Part shown: positions 1 through 8,696 of the stretch, one piece after another
Layout of the letters: each line of letters starts with the position of its first letter
Numbering within the stretch: position 1 is the stretch's first letter
NCBI RefSeq assembly: GCF_031455095.1
Contig: NZ_JAVDSB010000024.1
Coordinates: forward strand, 1-64,000
DNA length: 64,000 bases
Source of the DNA: Paenibacillus_E qinlingensis_A
GTDB lineage: Bacteria; Bacillota; Bacilli; Paenibacillales; NBRC-103111
Reading direction: 5' to 3'
Program-made: the position numbers and the translations under genes
The notes under the pieces: generated by a model
Told to the model about the DNA's origin: nothing
Databases searched by the model: none
Seen by the model: only the letters and a program-made list of their open reading frames with translations

Positions 1-130
1 TTGCTCATTTGAAGCTAGCGAGATTTTGCAATCTCTTTTATAGTCGATTACTCGACTGTGCTTACTCACTCGTTGTTCAGTTTTCAAAGATCAATCACTC
101 TTGTCCAACCCGCTCTCTTTCGAAAGCCGG
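1..130 (-). other. Leader of an rRNA operon (pre-16S), 16S off the left edge
   Basis: Read on the minus strand, this stretch contains the boxA-like string CTTTGAAAACTGAACAAC (complement of about 73-92), which typically lies just before 16S rRNA in Bacillales. It is followed by small inverted repeats (AGTCGAGTAATCGACT and GAGATTGCAAAATCTC) typical of processing stems. No mature 16S sequence is reached before base 1. In B. subtilis an rRNA operon also follows lysS. I infer that the 16S gene begins a short distance to the left. The same boxA-like string can also precede 23S, but the promoters immediately upstream favour 16S. Confidence 0.75.
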
Positions 131-136
131 AAGACC

Positions 137-165
137 AATATACCACACTGAGTTTTTATTTGCAA
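137..165 (-). promoter_or_regulatory. rRNA operon promoter P2 (sigma-A)
   Basis: On the minus strand a -35 TTGCAA (160-165) and a -10 TATATT (137-142) are separated by 17 bp, with an A/T-rich stretch upstream. With P1 further upstream this gives the tandem-promoter arrangement of Bacillus rrn operons. The start point would fall near 130. Confidence 0.75.
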
Positions 166-232
166 CTCTTTTTTGAGTTGTTTTTTGTTTGTTTCTTGTG
201 TTTCTCGTGTTGTCCTCAGCGGCAACTTTTAT

Positions 233-262
233 AAGATACCACAGACCACATACACTTTGCAA
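233..262 (-). promoter_or_regulatory. rRNA operon promoter P1 (sigma-A)
   Basis: On the minus strand a -35 TTGCAA (257-262) and a -10 TATCTT (233-238) are separated by 18 bp. It sits directly downstream of the lysS terminator and about 95 bp upstream of P2, so the two form a tandem pair driving the rRNA leader. Confidence 0.65.
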
Positions 263-273
263 GTCCTAATTTC

Positions 274-306
274 AAAAAAATTAGAGGCACCGAATGGCGC
301 CTCTAA
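274..306 (-). terminator. Terminator of lysS
   Basis: Arms 281-291 and 296-306 form an 11-bp stem with one mismatch around a 4-nt loop. On the minus strand a run of seven T follows. It separates lysS from the rRNA promoters immediately downstream. Confidence 0.9.
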
Positions 307-315
307 TTCAACCAA

Positions 316-1812
316 TTACTCACCTTGACGTTCACGCATCAACGGGAATAATAAGACATCACGGATGGACGGCGCATTCGTCAATAGCATAACCAAACGG
401 TCAATACCTATACCTAAACCACCTGTTGGCGGCATACCGTACTCAAGAGCACGAATGAAGTCTTCGTCCATTTCATGTGCTTCATCATTACCTAGATCTT
501 TTTCACGCAACTGAGCCTCAAAGCGCTCTCTTTGGTCAATAGGATCATTAAGCTCTGTAAAAGCATTCGCATGCTCACGTGCCACGATAAAGAGCTCAAA
601 GCGATCCGTAAAGCGCGGATCCTCAGGATTCTTTTTGGCAAGCGGAGAGATCTCTAATGGATGTCCATAGATAAACGTAGGCTGTATCAACGTCTCTTCA
701 ACAAACGTTTCGAAGAACTGGTTCACAATGTGACCAAACGTCATATGAGGCTCCACAGCAACCTTGTGCTCTTTGGCCAAGCCATGCGCTTGCTCATTCG
801 TCATATGAACGCTAAAGTCTACACCAGTGACTTCTTTGATCGCATCAACCATGGATACACGTCTCCAACCCACAGCCAAATCAACCTCATGGTCGCCATA
901 AGGAATCGTCGTCTGTCCAAGCACTTCTTGCGCGATATGAGCAACAAGCTCCTCTGTCAGCTTCATGATGTCTTTGTAGTCGGCATACGCCTCGTACAAC
1001 TCGATCATCGTAAACTCAGGGTTGTGACGCGTAGAAATACCCTCATTACGGTATACACGACCGATTTCGTACACTTTCTCTAGTCCGCCTACGATTAGAC
1101 GTTTCAGGTGAAGCTCGATTGCAATACGCATGTGCAGTTGCATATCTAGCGCGTTGTGATGCGTGTTAAAAGGGCGTGCAGAAGCACCACCTGCGATTGA
1201 ATGCAAAGTCGGTGTCTCCACTTCCAAATAGCCCAAAGAATCTAAATAACGGCGCATGGATTGTATGATTTTGGAACGAAGGATAAACGTCTTCTGAACA
1301 TCTTGATTCATAATCAGATCCACATAACGTTGACGGTAGCGAAGCTCAACATCACTAAGACCATGGAATTTATCCGGCAATGGCAGCAATGATTTCGTCA
1401 TCACCTCAAGTGATTTCACTTTAATAGAGGTTTCGCCTGTTTTCGTTTTGAAAACAACGCCTTCAACCCCTACCATGTCACCGAGATCAAGAATATCAAA
1501 AGCTTTATATATGTTGGCATCCAACGCATCTTCACGCACGTAGATTTGAATTTTCCCAGTGATGTCTTGCAGATGCGCAAAGCTAGCTTTACCCATGCTT
1601 CTCTTTTGCATGATACGCCCAGCAATACGAACTACGACATTCGCTTCATCTAGTTCTTCTTTGCTCATCTCTTGATAAGCAGTAAGAATGTCCCCTGCTG
1701 AATGCGTTCTTACATATTTGCCGCCGAAAGGATCGACACCAAGTCCGCGGAGCTCGTCCAATTTGTTGCGCCTGATAACGAGCAATTCATTTAATTCTAG
1801 TTCCTGACTCAT
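316..1812 (-). CDS. lysS: Lysine--tRNA ligase (class II)
   Basis: Charges tRNA-Lys with lysine using ATP in the cytoplasm. The 498-residue protein has the usual length for class II LysRS: an N-terminal OB-fold anticodon-binding domain (about residues 60-145) and a class II catalytic core. Visible motifs include the motif 2 region with FRNEGISTRHNPEFTMIELY-type residues (here YRNEGIST, HNPEFTMIE) and motif 3 GLGIGIDRLVMLL near the C-terminus. The start ATG has GTAGGAGATG 6-10 nt upstream. It is preceded by greA, whose own terminator lies between them, and followed by a strong terminator and the rRNA operon, as in B. subtilis. Assignment is essentially certain. Confidence 0.98.
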   Translation of the reverse strand: MSQELELNELLVIRRNKLDELRGLGVDPFGGKYVRTHSAGDILTAYQEMSKEELDEANVVVRIAGRIMQKRSMGKASFAHLQDITGKIQIYVREDALDANIYKAFDILDLGDMVGVEGVVFKTKTGETSIKVKSLEVMTKSLLPLPDKFHGLSDVELRYRQRYVDLIMNQDVQKTFILRSKIIQSMRRYLDSLGYLEVETPTLHSIAGGASARPFNTHHNALDMQLHMRIAIELHLKRLIVGGLEKVYEIGRVYRNEGISTRHNPEFTMIELYEAYADYKDIMKLTEELVAHIAQEVLGQTTIPYGDHEVDLAVGWRRVSMVDAIKEVTGVDFSVHMTNEQAHGLAKEHKVAVEPHMTFGHIVNQFFETFVEETLIQPTFIYGHPLEISPLAKKNPEDPRFTDRFELFIVAREHANAFTELNDPIDQRERFEAQLREKDLGNDEAHEMDEDFIRALEYGMPPTGGLGIGIDRLVMLLTNAPSIRDVLLFPLMRERQGE

Positions 1813-1852
1813 ACTTTCATCTCCTACTAATTTAGTTTAGGGCTGTGAACGG

Positions 1853-1877
1853 AAAAAAGCTTCCTGAGGGAAGCTTT
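1853..1877 (-). terminator. Terminator of greA
   Basis: A 9-bp perfect stem (arms 856-864 and 869-877 of the second kilobase) with a 4-nt loop is followed on the minus strand by six T. It lies between greA and lysS, so lysS is either expressed from its own promoter or by readthrough. Confidence 0.85.
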
Positions 1878-1899
1878 CCAAAAGGCTTGCGGCTGCACG

Positions 1900-2376
1900 C
1901 TACTTTTTAATATCAACAATTTGATACTGAATGACGCCAGCAGGAACGACAACATCAACGTTGGTGCCCTTTTGCTTGCCAAGAATAGCTTTACCCACAG
2001 GGCTTTCATTGGAAATCTTATTCTGCAATGGATCGGATTCAGCCGAACCAACAATGTTGTATTCTACCAAGTCACCGTATTCCAAGTCTTTCAGCGTAAC
2101 AATCGACCCAACACTAACCGTGTTAATATCGACATCATCGTTATTAATAATCCGCGCATTGCGCAGCATTTTTTCTAAAGTAATGATTCTTCCTTCAATA
2201 AAAGCTTGCTCGTTCTTCGCATCTTCGTACTCGGAATTCTCACTAATATCGCCATAACCGATGGCAACCTTAATTCTTTCCGCGACTTCCCGGCGTTTCA
2301 CGGACTTCAGATGCTCAAGCTCATCCTCTAATTTCCGTAGCCCTACTGGTGTAAGAATGACCTCTTTTTCAGCCAT
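1900..2376 (-). CDS. greA: Transcription elongation factor GreA
   Basis: Binds RNA polymerase through the secondary channel and stimulates cleavage of backtracked RNA. From the chosen start the protein is 158 residues, the normal GreA size. It has an N-terminal coiled coil (LRKLEDELEHLKSVKRREVAERI) carrying the acidic tip region (GDISENSEYEDAKNEQ) and a C-terminal FKBP-like domain ending in VVVPAGVIQYQIVDI. The frame stays open upstream to 2481, but the ATG at 2376 has GGGAG 11 nt upstream and starts with the conserved MAEKEV, so the extra 35 codons are treated as leader. In B. subtilis greA is not at this place, while here it lies between dusB and lysS. Confidence 0.95.
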   Translation of the reverse strand: MAEKEVILTPVGLRKLEDELEHLKSVKRREVAERIKVAIGYGDISENSEYEDAKNEQAFIEGRIITLEKMLRNARIINNDDVDINTVSVGSIVTLKDLEYGDLVEYNIVGSAESDPLQNKISNESPVGKAILGKQKGTNVDVVVPAGVIQYQIVDIKK

Positions 2377-2546
2377 TGCCAACTGATCTCCCGTCATGTG
2401 AAAGATTTTCATATCGTTGAATCGATGCTTCCTGCTAGGAGTTAGGTCTTTATAGAGCTGATTCAAGTAGTATGAATTCACGTTTCATAATAAGTTGCTT
2501 ACTCGTTAGTCTTTCAATATATGCAGGAACACATTAATATTGACTG

Positions 2547-2575
2547 ATTATATTGCAACGGTTTCAAAATGTCAA
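2547..2575 (-). promoter_or_regulatory. greA promoter (consensus sigma-A)
   Basis: The minus strand shows TTGACA (570-575 of the third kilobase), a 17-bp spacer and TATAAT (2547-2552), a perfect match to the sigma-A consensus. The start point would be near 2540, giving greA an untranslated leader of about 165 nt. Confidence 0.85.
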
Positions 2576-2597
2576 TGTCAACCATTGTTGCATTTTT

Positions 2598-3614
2598 TTA
2601 ATGCAGCACAGCTGATTCTTCCGCTGTCCCAGACGCTGAACTTACAGCAAGATGCTCAACGTAAGCGTCCAATGTACGAACCATTTCATCCCGCTTTTCA
2701 GTCTCCATAATGATGTCTTTCACACGCGCTGCTCCAGTCATACCTTTGAGATACCACGCCATGTGTTTGCGCATTTCCTTCACGGCTACATGCTCACCTT
2801 TGAGGGCAATTAGACGGTCCATATGCAAGATAGCGATACGGATTTTCTCTTCAGCTGTCGGTTCCGGCGGAAGCTCTCCATTCGCTAGATATTGTACAGT
2901 ACGATACAACATCCATGGGTTGCCTAACGCACCGCGTCCAATCATAACACCGTCTACACCCGTTTGATCCAGCATGCGCTTTGCATCCTCTGGTGTGACG
3001 ACATCCCCGTTACCAATCACGGGAATCGAAAGAGCTTGCTTCACATCGCGAATGATATCCCAATCCGCTTTGCCGGTGTAAAGCTGCTCACGAGTACGAC
3101 CGTGCACACTAACCGCACTACCGCCGCCTCTTTCGACAGCTTTTGCATTTTCGACCGCATAAATATGTTCGGAGTCCCAACCAATACGCATCTTTACAGT
3201 TACAGGCTTACTCACTGCTGCAACAACAGTTGCGATCATGGCCTCAATTTTATCCGGTTGAAGCAACCATCTTGCACCCGCATCACACTTGGTGATTTTG
3301 GGAACAGGGCACCCCATGTTGATATCAATAATATCGGCATTCGTATGTTGATCAACGATTCGAGCCGCTTGAACCAACGTATCCGTATCGCCTCCAAAAA
3401 TTTGAAGACTTAACGGCTTCTCACGATCGTCAACGTAGAGCATCTCCATAGAACGTGTATTACCGTGCACGATCGCTTTGTCACTAACCATTTCAGCACA
3501 GACTAGGCCTGTACCAAACTCTTTGGCAATTAGGCGAAACGCCGGATTACATACGCCCGCCATCGGGGCTAAGACGACTTTATTCGGAGCTTCGACATTT
3601 CCTATTTTCAGCAT
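2598..3614 (-). CDS. dusB: tRNA-dihydrouridine synthase, DusB family
   Basis: FMN- and NADPH-dependent reduction of uridines in the tRNA D-loop. The 338-residue TIM-barrel protein shows the family signatures APMAGVCNPAFR near the N-terminus, INMGCPVPKITKCDAG with the catalytic Cys, VKMRIGWD, VHGRTREQLYTGKADW and NGDVVTPEDAKRML followed by MIGRGALGNPW. The ATG has GAGGAGT 8-9 nt upstream and follows the small XRE gene by 16 nt, so it is the last gene of the folate cluster transcript. The last codons lie within a weak hairpin (TGCATT/AATGCA). Confidence 0.95.
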   Translation of the reverse strand: MLKIGNVEAPNKVVLAPMAGVCNPAFRLIAKEFGTGLVCAEMVSDKAIVHGNTRSMEMLYVDDREKPLSLQIFGGDTDTLVQAARIVDQHTNADIIDINMGCPVPKITKCDAGARWLLQPDKIEAMIATVVAAVSKPVTVKMRIGWDSEHIYAVENAKAVERGGGSAVSVHGRTREQLYTGKADWDIIRDVKQALSIPVIGNGDVVTPEDAKRMLDQTGVDGVMIGRGALGNPWMLYRTVQYLANGELPPEPTAEEKIRIAILHMDRLIALKGEHVAVKEMRKHMAWYLKGMTGAARVKDIIMETEKRDEMVRTLDAYVEHLAVSSASGTAEESAVLH

Positions 3615-3630
3615 TCAGATTACACTCCTC

Positions 3631-3843
3631 TCATTTCGCAATAACAGCTACTAATTCTTCCGGTTCTATATTTAGAACTTGTGAGATATTTTGAATCATT
3701 TTGTTATCTGGCTTCCGTGTTCCTCGTTCAATCGCCCCTAAGATGGCAATAGAGACGCCTAACAAATCCGCTAGTTCACTCTGGGTATACCCTTTTAACT
3801 TACGAAAAGCGCGTATGCGCTGTGCTATTGAGCTTTTTTCCAT
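3631..3843 (-). CDS. Small XRE-family helix-turn-helix protein (YazB-like)
   Basis: A 70-residue protein that is almost entirely one XRE/Cro-type DNA-binding domain (IRAFRKLKGYTQSELADLLGVSIAILGAIERGTRKPDNKMIQNISQVLNI). It overlaps the end of folK by 19 nt and has GGAAGG upstream of its ATG. B. subtilis has yazB at exactly this position between folK and dusB (yacF). The target is unknown. Its conserved place in the folate operon suggests translational coupling rather than a local repressor role, which is inference. Confidence 0.85.
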   Translation of the reverse strand: MEKSSIAQRIRAFRKLKGYTQSELADLLGVSIAILGAIERGTRKPDNKMIQNISQVLNIEPEELVAVIAK

Positions 3844-4340
3844 AGAATAACGCCTTCCTTTCCTTCCAGTTTCTCCAAATGTGCAGAGATGGATTCAAAT
3901 TGGACGGCCTGCCGCGCGTAAAGAACCTCAGAGAGAGGAACTAATACAAAAGCCCGCTCATGCATCCGCGGATGCGGAATGATCAAGTCGGGGGTCGTTA
4001 ACCGATGGTCACCATATAGGAGCAGATCCAAATCAATCGTTCGAGGTCCCCAACGCAAGTCACGCGTCCGACCCAGACGGTTTTCGATGGCTAGCAAGGT
4101 AACTAATAAGGCTTCAGGCGATAAGTCCGTATGAATTTGAACAACCATATTTAGAAATGCAGATTGATCCACATAGCCTACAGGCTCGGTCTCATAGATG
4201 GAGGATTGCCCCGTCACCGAGATGCCCGATTCTTCATTCAGCGCTGTAATCGCACCCTGCAAATAATGTTCCCGATTATCAATATTGGAGCCTAATGCGA
4301 CGTAAGCAATGATCGTGCGTTCTTGTTCTTCGGCTGTCAT
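3825..4340 (-). CDS. folK: 2-amino-4-hydroxy-6-hydroxymethyldihydropteridine pyrophosphokinase
   Basis: Transfers pyrophosphate from ATP to 6-hydroxymethyl-7,8-dihydropterin, the step before dihydropteroate synthase. The 171-residue protein shows YVALGSNIDNRE at the N-terminus, the RWGPRTIDLDLLLYGD signature in the middle and IPHPRMHERAFVLVPL near the end, all typical of HPPK. Its ATG overlaps the folB stop (ATGA), so translation is probably coupled, as there is little ribosome-binding sequence of its own. Confidence 0.96.
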   Translation of the reverse strand: MTAEEQERTIIAYVALGSNIDNREHYLQGAITALNEESGISVTGQSSIYETEPVGYVDQSAFLNMVVQIHTDLSPEALLVTLLAIENRLGRTRDLRWGPRTIDLDLLLYGDHRLTTPDLIIPHPRMHERAFVLVPLSEVLYARQAVQFESISAHLEKLEGKEGVILWKKAQ

Positions 4341-4705
4341 TCCAATGCCCGCTTTCGATTAATCTCTATTGTAACGCCATCAAAAATGACGGCAAAGGGC
4401 GGATGCGGCTTAATAACGCGAACCGTCACTTCATTGATACTAGTATAAGTATGCAGGAGCTCGGATGCAATATTTTCTGCTAATGCCTCAATTAATTTGT
4501 ACGTACGCCCTTCAACGATCTCTTTGATCAGGAAAAAGGCCTCGCCATAATGTACCGTTTCTGTTAAGTCATCGTTCTTGCCAGCTTTATCTAAAGGGAG
4601 CATTAGCTCTACATCGACGTAGAATCGCTGACCCAGCGTATTTTCTTCAGGGAACACACCGTGATTACCAAAAAACTGCATGCGGGATAGGATGATTTTA
4701 TCCAT
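4337..4705 (-). CDS. folB: Dihydroneopterin aldolase
   Basis: Converts 7,8-dihydroneopterin to 6-hydroxymethyl-7,8-dihydropterin and glycolaldehyde. The 122-residue length is normal. Diagnostic stretches are MQFFGNHGVFPEENTLGQRF, the VHYGEAF segment, YKLIEALAENIA and VRVIKPHPPF. GGAGG lies 8 nt upstream of the ATG. Gene order folP-folB-folK is that of B. subtilis, and the overlap with folK points to one transcript. Confidence 0.95.
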   Translation of the reverse strand: MDKIILSRMQFFGNHGVFPEENTLGQRFYVDVELMLPLDKAGKNDDLTETVHYGEAFFLIKEIVEGRTYKLIEALAENIASELLHTYTSINEVTVRVIKPHPPFAVIFDGVTIEINRKRALE

Positions 4706-4746
4706 AGTAGAAGCCTCCAGGGTTAAAACAGAATATACCTTCTCAA

Positions 4747-5568
4747 TTAAAGGTTGCTGCGAAGAATGGCGTCGGTCATCACGGCCAGCCTTTTAATTGC
4801 TTGGACATCGTGAACTCTAACAATGCCACATCCCTGCGCAATACCAAGGACTACGGTTGATGAAGTTCCTTCGAGACGCTCCTCAGGAGGCAATCCTAAG
4901 GTTAGGCCGATAACACTTTTGCGCGATGTGCCCAATAGGACGGGGTACCCCAAATCAACGATCGCACGCAGGTTGTTCATCAGGTAGAGATTCTGTGCAT
5001 ATGACTTGGCGAAGCCAATGCCAGGATCGAGAATAATATGCTCTGGCTTAACACCAGCCTGCTGAGCCTGATCCGTGCAGCGGAGAAGATCAGCTATCAC
5101 CTCAGGGAGAAATTCGACATATTCTGAGTCTGTTCGATTATGAGTAATGATAAACGGACATTCCAATTGGGCTGCCACGGCTGCCATCTCCGCATCCGCT
5201 TGACCACCCCATACATCGTTGATGATATGCGCGCCTGCATCTATAGCTTGCTTAGCCACTTCAGCTTTGTAGGTATCGATTGAAATAGGCACGTTGATTT
5301 CTCTGCGAATCGCTTCGATCACTGGGATTACGCGTTGCAACTCCTCATCGACAGTGACCGTTGCTGCTCCAGGCCGAGTGGACTCCCCTCCTATGTCAAT
5401 GATGTCTGCACCTTCCGCTACCATGTGCTGAGCTCTACGTAGCGCATCCTCAATACGATTATAGCTGCCTCCATCCGAAAATGAATCTGGCGTTATGTTT
5501 AATATGCCCATAATGATCGTACGATCACCAATGGGCAGCTCGTGTCCTCTACAGGATAACACATTCAT
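4747..5568 (-). CDS. folP: Dihydropteroate synthase
   Basis: Joins 6-hydroxymethyl-dihydropterin pyrophosphate with para-aminobenzoate to give dihydropteroate. It is the sulfonamide target (sul in B. subtilis). The 273-residue TIM barrel contains GILNITPDSFSDGG, GADIIDIGGESTRPGA (pterin and pABA loops), DTYKAEVAKQAIDAGAHIIND and LDPGIGFAKS. The Shine-Dalgarno sequence is weak (GGAAGTG). It lies between pabC, which helps make pABA, and folB, so the whole cluster supplies folate. Confidence 0.96.
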   Translation of the reverse strand: MNVLSCRGHELPIGDRTIIMGILNITPDSFSDGGSYNRIEDALRRAQHMVAEGADIIDIGGESTRPGAATVTVDEELQRVIPVIEAIRREINVPISIDTYKAEVAKQAIDAGAHIINDVWGGQADAEMAAVAAQLECPFIITHNRTDSEYVEFLPEVIADLLRCTDQAQQAGVKPEHIILDPGIGFAKSYAQNLYLMNNLRAIVDLGYPVLLGTSRKSVIGLTLGLPPEERLEGTSSTVVLGIAQGCGIVRVHDVQAIKRLAVMTDAILRSNL

Positions 5569-5622
5569 CTTAGGTTCACTTCCTATTCATTGCTGTTCGT
5601 TGCCGTTCATTCGTTCGGGGCC

Positions 5623-6483
5623 TTACTGAGCATAATGTTTCGTCAGTTGGCGGGTGATTGTGCCTGGTGAGCCAGAGCCTAATGTATAGGCTTGTCCACT
5701 CGGAGTGTACAAGGTGTTAACAGGGACTATTTCTTGAATCGAATTGACGAGAAACGCCTCGTCCGCTTCTATGAGATCTTCCCACCGATACAAACCATCT
5801 TGGATAGGAATTTGAAGCTGCTGGGCAAGGTCCATGACATAGGCTCTTGTGATGCCCGGTAAGATTCCCGTATCGAGAGATGGGGTATATAGGGTATCTT
5901 TTTTAACGAAAAACAGGTTACTGACGATCCCCTCAGCCACATAGCCATCCTCTGACAACATCAGGCCTTCAGCCCCTGTTGCCCATGCATATTGCCCAAG
6001 CTCTCTTTTGGCCAAAATGTTATTCATATAATGAAAGGACTTAAACCGATATAAGCCCTCTGGTGTATTTCGTGGCAGTTTCAGCAGTTGTAATGCCTTG
6101 CCTTGAAGGTAAGTTCTTTCATCCCTTGGAGGTAGTGGCTTGATGTAAATAATTTCTGTTGGCTTCGTATAGTCACTGGTTGGAAGACCTAATGCCTCTA
6201 CGCCTGCAGAGACCGAGTAACGAATGTACGCATCCTCTAAATGATTCGCTTGGAGTAATTCTTCAATAAAGCGTGACAGATTCTCAAGGTTAGGCTCGTA
6301 GACAATACCAAGCTCCTGACACCCATCTGTCAAACGACGAATGTGTTCAGCAAGCAGGAAGGGCTTACGATTATACGTGCGAAAGGTCTCAAACAAGCCG
6401 ATGCCGTAAAGAAAACCGTGATCATATACTGAGACCACGGCTTGTGTTTCTTCAACTAAGGTTCCATTCATGGAGATGATCAT
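5623..6483 (-). CDS. pabC: Aminodeoxychorismate lyase (class IV PLP fold)
   Basis: Releases pyruvate from 4-amino-4-deoxychorismate to form para-aminobenzoate. The 286-residue protein has class IV aminotransferase features: DHGFLYGIGLFETFR near the N-terminus, the PLP-lysine region KSFHYMNNILAKRE and a C-terminal EGIVSNLFFV / TGILPGITRAYVM. CAGGAG precedes the ATG by 8 nt. D-amino-acid or branched-chain aminotransferases share the fold, but its place immediately after pabA and pabB settles the role. Confidence 0.93.
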   Translation of the reverse strand: MIISMNGTLVEETQAVVSVYDHGFLYGIGLFETFRTYNRKPFLLAEHIRRLTDGCQELGIVYEPNLENLSRFIEELLQANHLEDAYIRYSVSAGVEALGLPTSDYTKPTEIIYIKPLPPRDERTYLQGKALQLLKLPRNTPEGLYRFKSFHYMNNILAKRELGQYAWATGAEGLMLSEDGYVAEGIVSNLFFVKKDTLYTPSLDTGILPGITRAYVMDLAQQLQIPIQDGLYRWEDLIEADEAFLVNSIQEIVPVNTLYTPSGQAYTLGSGSPGTITRQLTKHYAQ

Positions 6484-6486
6484 GCG

Positions 6487-7068
6487 TTAGACTCCTGTTT
6501 TGGCTGTGCGACGAAGGAAGTTGCGCAGCATTTGATGTCCGTGCTGGGTAATAATCGATTCCGGGTGAAATTGCACCCCTTCGATTGGATACTCTTTATG
6601 GCGTAAGGCCATGATTTCGCCTTCTGCTGTTTGTGCACTGATTTCCAAGCAATCAGGTAAGGTTTCTGTTTTGACAATCAAAGAATGATAGCGTGTGGCG
6701 ATGAAAGGAGACGGAAGTCCTTCAAACAAGGTTTTGCCGTCATGGAAAATCTCCGAAGTTTTGCCATGCATCAAGCGCTCTGCGCGAATGACATCGCCGC
6801 CGAAGGCTTGGCCTATGGACTGATGTCCCAGACAAACGCCGAAAATCGGGATGATCCCTTTAAAATGGTCGATCAGTGATAAGCTAATTCCAGCTTCATT
6901 CGGTGTGCACGGCCCTGGAGATATTAAGATATGGTCTGGCGCGAGCGCCTCGACGCCTGCTAAGTCAATCTCGTCATTCCGACGAACGATGACTTCCTCC
7001 CCGATCTCTCCTAAATACTGCACAAGGTTGTACGTAAACGAATCATAATTATCAATCACTAAAATCAT
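6487..7068 (-). CDS. pabA: Aminodeoxychorismate/anthranilate synthase glutaminase subunit
   Basis: Class I glutamine amidotransferase that feeds ammonia to PabB, and probably to anthranilate synthase too, since B. subtilis pabA serves both pathways. The 193-residue protein shows IDNYDSFTYNLVQYL, the nucleophile loop GVCLGHQSIGQ with the catalytic Cys, and the His-Glu pair in VQFHPESI. GGGGAG lies upstream of the ATG. It sits between pabB and pabC with short gaps. Confidence 0.95.
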   Translation of the reverse strand: MILVIDNYDSFTYNLVQYLGEIGEEVIVRRNDEIDLAGVEALAPDHILISPGPCTPNEAGISLSLIDHFKGIIPIFGVCLGHQSIGQAFGGDVIRAERLMHGKTSEIFHDGKTLFEGLPSPFIATRYHSLIVKTETLPDCLEISAQTAEGEIMALRHKEYPIEGVQFHPESIITQHGHQMLRNFLRRTAKTGV

Positions 7069-7103
7069 TCTAAGCTCCCCTTTCGTCTCAGCCCGCTTGG
7101 GCC

Positions 7104-8636
7104 CTAAGCTCGGCTCATGCTCCGCTCGCTATATTCAATGGCTTTCCACATCGCTTTGGCTTTATTCAAGGATTCGATGTATTCTCGTTCTGGAATGGAA
7201 TCAATAACGATCCCCGCTCCAGCTTGAATATGTCCCATCCCTTCAACAGCTACTAGCGTGCGTATAATAATATTAAATTCCATATTGCCATTATAGTCAA
7301 TCCATCCCATGGATCCTGTGTATGGACCACGACGTACGGGCTCTAGCTCTTCAATGATTTCCATACAGCGAATCTTCGGCGCACCCGTAATGGTACCGCC
7401 AGGGAAGGTGGCCGCAATGACATCGTAGGCATCCTTGCCCTCGGCCAATTCGCTGACGACTTCGGAGACGATGTGCATCACATGGGAATAGTATTCGATG
7501 ACCATGAAGTCTTTGACATGGACAGAACCATACCGTGAGATGCGTCCCATGTCGTTGCGCTCGAGGTCGACGAGCATCACGTGCTCAGCACGCTCTTTGT
7601 CGTTGTGGATGAGCTCGCCAGCTAGGCGAAGATCATCCTGGTCGTCCTTGCCGCGCGGGCGCGTGCCAGCGATAGGACGCGTCCGCAGGACGCCGTCCTC
7701 GAGCTGCACGAGCAGCTCCGGCGAGCCAGAGACGAGGGCGAAGCCAGCGAAGCGCAGCAAGCCCATGTAGGGCGAGGGATTAACGATGCGCAGCGCCTCG
7801 TAGATTTCCTCCGGCGTCGTGCGCAGCTGCCGGCTCTGCCTGACGGACAAGTTGACTTGGAACACGTCACCTTGGGAGATGTAGGCTTGGATGCGCTCCA
7901 CCGCAGCCATGTACGCTCCTTTGTCGAAGGCAGGCTCGATGCCTGCGATGCTTTCGACGTCGATGTGCAGCTGCTCGCGCGCCATCGTAGGTTGGTCGGC
8001 ACCGTTCAGCGGTGTGCCGGACCAGTTGCCTGCGCGGATCGCGTGCCAGCGGACGAGCATGGCTTCAGCGCGAGCGTGCGCCGCAGCGTAGAGCTCGTTG
8101 ATGTCTGCGCCTTGGGCGAGCGGCATATGCACCGCGATGAACAGACTCTTCTCCGTGTGATCTAATGTCCACACCTGATCATACATAGCGAAGCTGTAAT
8201 CAGGAATGGGCAGATCGTCACGCGACTGCTCTGGCAGCTTCTCAATGGTGCGAATCACATCATAGCTCCAATAGCCTACGCAGCCGCCGACAAACTTGGG
8301 TGCTCCTTGAACTTTAGGGCTGTTGAAGCCCGACATCCATTGCTTCACGATATCGAGCGGCTTGCCTTGTACGCGAGAATGTGTCGAGTTCGTGTGAGTT
8401 GTGATGTCAGCTTCCAAGCCTGTCCCCCGTACAGTGGAAAAGGGATGTAGTCCAAAGTGCGTATATCTGCCGCCTTTTCCGCTTTCGAGCACGAAAGAAT
8501 CCGGAGAAGCTTCTTTCCAAGCATCTTCCCAAGAGGCAATTCGATCATCTGCCAGTCCTAATTTTATTATATACGGCAGCATCGTGTAGTCTGATGAGGA
8601 CCACTCCTGCCATTGTTCCACTGAAGTTAAAATCAT
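7104..8636 (-). CDS. pabB: Aminodeoxychorismate synthase component I
   Basis: Aminates chorismate to 4-amino-4-deoxychorismate. The 510-residue protein belongs to the TrpE/PabB family: N-terminal domain to about residue 190, then the chorismate-binding domain with SGSPELLVQLEDGVLRTRPIAGTRPRG, AERAEHVMLVDLERND-type residues, FPGGTITGAPKIRCMEII and GAGIVIDSIPEREYIE. AAGGAG lies 8 nt upstream of the ATG. TrpE is the alternative, but the pabA-pabC-folP context favours PabB. The middle of the gene (about 7550-8120) is strikingly GC-rich compared with its ends. Confidence 0.93.
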   Translation of the reverse strand: MILTSVEQWQEWSSSDYTMLPYIIKLGLADDRIASWEDAWKEASPDSFVLESGKGGRYTHFGLHPFSTVRGTGLEADITTHTNSTHSRVQGKPLDIVKQWMSGFNSPKVQGAPKFVGGCVGYWSYDVIRTIEKLPEQSRDDLPIPDYSFAMYDQVWTLDHTEKSLFIAVHMPLAQGADINELYAAAHARAEAMLVRWHAIRAGNWSGTPLNGADQPTMAREQLHIDVESIAGIEPAFDKGAYMAAVERIQAYISQGDVFQVNLSVRQSRQLRTTPEEIYEALRIVNPSPYMGLLRFAGFALVSGSPELLVQLEDGVLRTRPIAGTRPRGKDDQDDLRLAGELIHNDKERAEHVMLVDLERNDMGRISRYGSVHVKDFMVIEYYSHVMHIVSEVVSELAEGKDAYDVIAATFPGGTITGAPKIRCMEIIEELEPVRRGPYTGSMGWIDYNGNMEFNIIIRTLVAVEGMGHIQAGAGIVIDSIPEREYIESLNKAKAMWKAIEYSERSMSRA

Positions 8637-8696
8637 GCCTGTTCTCCTTCAAATCCGTTAATTCGTTGTCCATTAGTATACTCCAACCCTATACAG

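Noticed and set aside
2377..2481. N-terminal extension of GreA by 35 codons
   Set aside because: The conserved MAEKEV start has its own ribosome-binding site and gives the normal length; the upstream start does not.
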